8,371 bases of DNA from an uncultured Parasphingopyxis sp. (GTDB taxonomy: Bacteria > Pseudomonadota > Alphaproteobacteria > Sphingomonadales > Sphingomonadaceae): the NCBI GenBank assembly GCA_905479515.1, contig CAJQMX010000117.1:1-8371 (forward strand), given 5' to 3'. The first letter of the stretch is position 1, and each line of letters starts with the position of its first letter. Made by a program: the position numbers and the translations under genes. Shown here piece after piece: positions 5,862-8,371 of the stretch. Under the pieces are notes generated by a model. It saw nothing but the letters and a program-made list of their open reading frames with translations. It did no database searches and had not been told where the DNA came from.

Positions 5862-7238
5862 ATGATGAGCACTAAGACAATAACTTACCTTTCCCCGACT
5901 GGCGTGCTTGGTGTGGGTTTTTCAGAAGACCATTTCCGGGCAGCGCTCGGTCGCGATCTGGCCTTTATCGGCTGCGATGCAGGGTCTACCGATGGTGGGC
6001 CGGCCAATCTGGGTGGCAATATGCCATTCTTTTCCAAAGCGGCCGTCATGCGAGATCTGCGTATTCTGATCACGGGGGCGCGGTCAATTGATGTACCTCT
6101 GTTGATCGGGTCGTGTGGCGGATCAGGCGGCAATTGGAACCTGAATTGGGTTTGGGAGATTGTACAAGAAATTGCGACAGAGGAAGGCTTGCATTTCAAG
6201 ACGGCGATTATCGAAAGCGAACCGCCACGAGAAAAGCTAATCGAAAAAATGAAGGCTGGCCGGATCAAGCCACTCAACCCGGCACCAGAAATTAACGAAA
6301 AAATCCTGCGCGAAACTGACCATATCGTCGCGATGATGGGGGCTGAGGCCTATGTCGCAGCGGTCGAAGGTGGCGCGGATGTGGTCCTTGCTGGTCGATC
6401 CACAGATGCAGCGATTTTTGCCGCTTTGCCGGTCCGCGCCGGCTTCCCTGCGGGGCTGTGCTGGCATGCCGCGAAAATCATGGAATGTGGCGGTGCTGCA
6501 GTCGTGAAAATGGAAAAACCCGAGGGTATGGTTTGTACCATCGACAGTGAGGGTTTTACGTTGGAACCCGTCAGCCCCGCGCAGAAATGCTCGCCTTTAT
6601 CTGTGGCTGCGCATGCGCTTTATGAAACTGCTGATCCCTATCGGATGCTGGAGCCTGGCGGCGAGCTTGACCTGACCGAAGCAGCATATGAGCAGTTCGA
6701 CGAACGTCGCGTCCGGGTAACTGGCAGCCAGTTCCATCCCAAACCCTATACGGTAAAATTAGAAGGGGCCGCGCAGATCGGTTATCGCGCAATGGTCCTG
6801 GGGGGCGTGCGCGACCCCGTGATCCTAGAGCAGTTTGATAGTTGGTTTGATGGGCTGAAGGGCCATATCGCCGAGAACGTAGAAGCCGTTTATGGCCCTG
6901 ACATTAAAGACAAATACCAAATTCACTACAAAATATATGGGCAGAAAGGCGTTCTGGGCGACCGGGAACCTGATCCGACGAATATCGGCAATGATATCGG
7001 CCTGCTCATGGTTACGCTCGCTGAAACACAGGACGTCGCTTATGCCATCGCCGGGCAAGCAGCGCACATGGTTCTGCACCACTCGGTTCCCGAATGGGAA
7101 GGGCTGTTGTCTAACCTCGCTTTCCCAATCGCACCCCATTTCTGGAGCTTGGGCGCTGCTTATCAATTCGTCCTGCATCATGTTGTGGAACTGGATGATC
7201 CGCTAGAACTGCACCCCATCCAATACAAGGAGGTCTGA
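5862..7238 (+). CDS. AtuA / DUF1446 family protein
   Basis: This 458-residue protein has the hallmarks of the acyclic-terpene-utilisation AtuA (DUF1446) family. They are the N-terminal GVLGVGFS, the glycine-rich CDAGSTDGGPANLGG (38-52), LIGSCGGSGGNWNLNW (81-96), MMGAEAYVAAVEGGADVVLAGRSTDAA (158-184), and a C-terminal region with YKIYGQKGVLGDREP (356-370) and AHMVLHHSVPEW (401-412). The family is soluble and its biochemical role is poorly defined; the name comes from citronellol/geraniol degradation in Pseudomonas. No terpene genes lie here, so a terpene role should not be assumed. The frame extends up to an ATG at 5832 inside the operator palindrome. The start at 5862 is preferred because GGAG (5853-5856) precedes it; an adjacent ATG at 5865 is equally possible. 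The DUF4387 gene begins 3 bp after its stop. Likely an enzyme acting on the imported compound (inference). Confidence 0.88.
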   Translation: MMSTKTITYLSPTGVLGVGFSEDHFRAALGRDLAFIGCDAGSTDGGPANLGGNMPFFSKAAVMRDLRILITGARSIDVPLLIGSCGGSGGNWNLNWVWEIVQEIATEEGLHFKTAIIESEPPREKLIEKMKAGRIKPLNPAPEINEKILRETDHIVAMMGAEAYVAAVEGGADVVLAGRSTDAAIFAALPVRAGFPAGLCWHAAKIMECGGAAVVKMEKPEGMVCTIDSEGFTLEPVSPAQKCSPLSVAAHALYETADPYRMLEPGGELDLTEAAYEQFDERRVRVTGSQFHPKPYTVKLEGAAQIGYRAMVLGGVRDPVILEQFDSWFDGLKGHIAENVEAVYGPDIKDKYQIHYKIYGQKGVLGDREPDPTNIGNDIGLLMVTLAETQDVAYAIAGQAAHMVLHHSVPEWEGLLSNLAFPIAPHFWSLGAAYQFVLHHVVELDDPLELHPIQYKEV

Positions 7239-7241
7239 GCC

Positions 7242-7562
7242 ATGCCCAGATTACGTGATTTTGCCAAATTGGTCCGCACAAAAAACGCCGGTCCGTTCTG
7301 GCTTACGATGGACATTATGTTCCCCGATCAGAGCACCTATGAGCATGTTGTCGGGACAGGCGTGATTTCCAAGCAGCTTATCTCTGACTTTTTCAAAGTC
7401 GACATGAGCGATATTCGCCTGTTCAACTACGCCCCGGCCAATGCGATCAAGGTGACGATCCCGCGGCTTGTTCCGTCCGGAGACCCTGCCGACACCGACC
7501 TTTTCGGAGGTCAGCAATTCGGCCCCCTGGTGAATATCGAAATCCCTGAAAAACACATCTGA
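7242..7562 (+). CDS. DUF4387-family small protein, AtuA partner
   Basis: This 106-residue soluble protein matches the DUF4387 family in length and pattern. An N-terminal helix LRDFAKLVRTKNAGPFWLTMDIMFPD is followed by YEHVVGTGVISKQLISDFFKV, the FNYAPANAIKVTIPR strand, and a D-x-D-LFGGQQFGPLVNIEIP end. Genes of this family typically follow AtuA-type genes, and some AtuA-like proteins carry a similar-sized C-terminal domain, so it may be the second subunit of one enzyme. That is family knowledge and inference; no catalytic residues can be named. It starts 3 bp after the AtuA-family stop codon, with the ribosome site GGAGG (7230-7234) lying inside the upstream gene, so the two are surely co-translated. 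No signal peptide or membrane segment is seen. Confidence 0.85.
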   Translation: MPRLRDFAKLVRTKNAGPFWLTMDIMFPDQSTYEHVVGTGVISKQLISDFFKVDMSDIRLFNYAPANAIKVTIPRLVPSGDPADTDLFGGQQFGPLVNIEIPEKHI

Positions 7563-7582
7563 TAAAAGAGGAGCGAATAGCT

Positions 7583-8371
7583 ATGCCGAAGGAAATTTTG
7601 CGTGACATCATCACTGATGCAACCGCTTGGAAAGGACCGGATCTGCAAAAAGACACATCTTGGGTCTATCACGTCACCGATGAGGAAGCTGCCGAGTTGG
7701 ATGCCGCGTTGCGCTCAGTAAAGGCTGCTGGCCTCACATGGGGTAATTTCGGGAAAGAAGATTTCCCACTGCCAAAGCTCGCGCCAAAGCTGGCCGAGAT
7801 TGATAACCAGATCCGCAATGGCCGCGGCTTTGCTTTGATCAAGGGCTTTGAGTCAAAGAAATATGATCTGGATGAAAACCGGACAATCTATTGGGGGCTT
7901 GGCACTTATTTTGGCCAGATAATTCCTCATAACGTACAGGGCGATACGCTGGCTCCCGTGACCAATCTTGAGCTCAAGACGGACGATCCGAACCGGCGCA
8001 ACAACTGGACCAACCAATATCTTGATCCCCATACCGATCTCGCCGATGTGGTAATGTTGCTGTGTATCGAGCAAGCTAAGACTGGCGGTGAAAGTGGGCT
8101 GGTCAGTACCGTCGCGATACACAACGAGATCGTGAAAAACCATCCTGAATATCTGGAGCCACTCTACAACGGGTTCTATCACGATTATCGTGGCTATGGT
8201 CCAAAGGGCGAAGCGAACGAAGTGACTGCGACGCCCATCCCGGTTTTCGAGTATAATAACGGCAGGGTGAATTGCGCCTTTGCCAAAAAGATTATCGAGA
8301 CGGGCGCGGCAAAGCGCGGTGTTCCACTGACTGAGCTTGAACAAGCTGCCATTGATTACGTGCAAGAGCTT
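7583..8371 (+). CDS. TauD/TfdA-like Fe(II)/2-oxoglutarate-dependent dioxygenase (3' end cut by window)
   Basis: The ATG at 7583 follows AGAGGAG by 9 nt and the frame stays open to the window end (263 codons). Translation shows GRGFALIKGF (80-89), a typical N-terminal TauD-fold strand, then YWGLGTYFG (103-111), and YLDPHTDLADVVMLLC (146-161). H150-x-D152 in that last segment is the first two members of the family's iron-binding facial triad. GGESGLVSTVAIHNEI (168-183) and the GFYHDYRGYG/VFEYNNGRVN strands continue the double-stranded beta-helix. The third histidine and the 2-oxoglutarate-binding arginine should lie beyond the window. Family members hydroxylate or oxidatively cleave small carboxylated substrates, using O2 and 2-oxoglutarate. 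The 20-bp gap to the DUF4387 gene makes it part of the same operon, so it probably processes the same compound. Substrate unknown; taurine use is not implied. Confidence 0.87.
   Translation, partial: MPKEILRDIITDATAWKGPDLQKDTSWVYHVTDEEAAELDAALRSVKAAGLTWGNFGKEDFPLPKLAPKLAEIDNQIRNGRGFALIKGFESKKYDLDENRTIYWGLGTYFGQIIPHNVQGDTLAPVTNLELKTDDPNRRNNWTNQYLDPHTDLADVVMLLCIEQAKTGGESGLVSTVAIHNEIVKNHPEYLEPLYNGFYHDYRGYGPKGEANEVTATPIPVFEYNNGRVNCAFAKKIIETGAAKRGVPLTELEQAAIDYVQEL

Noticed and set aside
5878..5893. CAATAAC plus partial match to the operator just inside the AtuA-family gene
   Set aside because: Only the left half-site matches (10 of 16 overall), it is within codons and there is no symmetry.
5862..7238. 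Reading the AtuA-family gene as evidence for terpene (citronellol/geraniol) degradation
   Set aside because: None of the other atu-type genes is visible and the neighbours are a polar-solute importer and a 2-oxoglutarate dioxygenase. The family name alone does not support that pathway here.
7853..8365. Minus-strand open frame of 170 codons opposite the dioxygenase
   Set aside because: The plus-strand frame carries the TauD H-x-D motif and a good ribosome site; the reverse frame has no recognisable features.

Overview
The window looks like chromosomal accessory DNA from an alphaproteobacterium, probably of the Rhodobacterales/Roseobacter type. The basis is moderate-to-high GC coding sequence, a TRAP cassette in dctP-dctQ order, MarR-type regulators, and a polar-amino-acid-type ABC importer next to AtuA/DUF4387 genes. 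This assignment is inference from gene content and codon style; there is no rRNA or marker gene here. I see no tRNA, CRISPR array, insertion sequence or phage gene.

Layout. The left 2.84 kb is read on the minus strand. In transcription order it holds a MarR-family regulator (2367-2840), a 253-bp gap with inverted repeats, a second MarR-family regulator (GTG start, 1635-2111), a TRAP substrate-binding protein of the DctP family (482-1585), and a TRAP small membrane subunit of the DctQ family (426 down to base 1, cut by the window edge). The large DctM permease would be expected just outside. The right 5.3 kb is read on the plus strand: a periplasmic SBP_bac_3-type binding protein (3115-4020), one ABC permease (4090-5007), an ABC ATPase (5004-5789), an AtuA/DUF1446-family protein (5862-7238), a DUF4387-family small protein (7242-7562) and a TauD/TfdA-like Fe(II)/2-oxoglutarate dioxygenase (7583 to the window end, incomplete). 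The two arms diverge from a 274-bp control region at 2841-3114.

How the genes may work together. The plus-strand arm reads as an uptake-plus-catabolism operon. A binding-protein ABC importer captures a small polar, probably amino-acid-like or carboxylated compound. The dioxygenase and the AtuA/DUF4387 pair would then process it. The TRAP arm could import a related carboxylate. No single known pathway is recognisable, and the substrate is unknown.

The most distinctive non-coding signal is an 18-bp near-palindrome, CAATAACAAATGTTA(C/G)TG. It lies just upstream of the ABC binding-protein gene (3063-3080, beside a perfect TTGACA box) and again just upstream of the AtuA-family gene (5823-5840). 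A weaker 12/16 match lies at the putative promoter of the GTG-start marR gene (2159-2174). This suggests one regulator, plausibly one of the two MarR proteins, ties the importer, the enzymes and possibly the TRAP arm into one local regulon.
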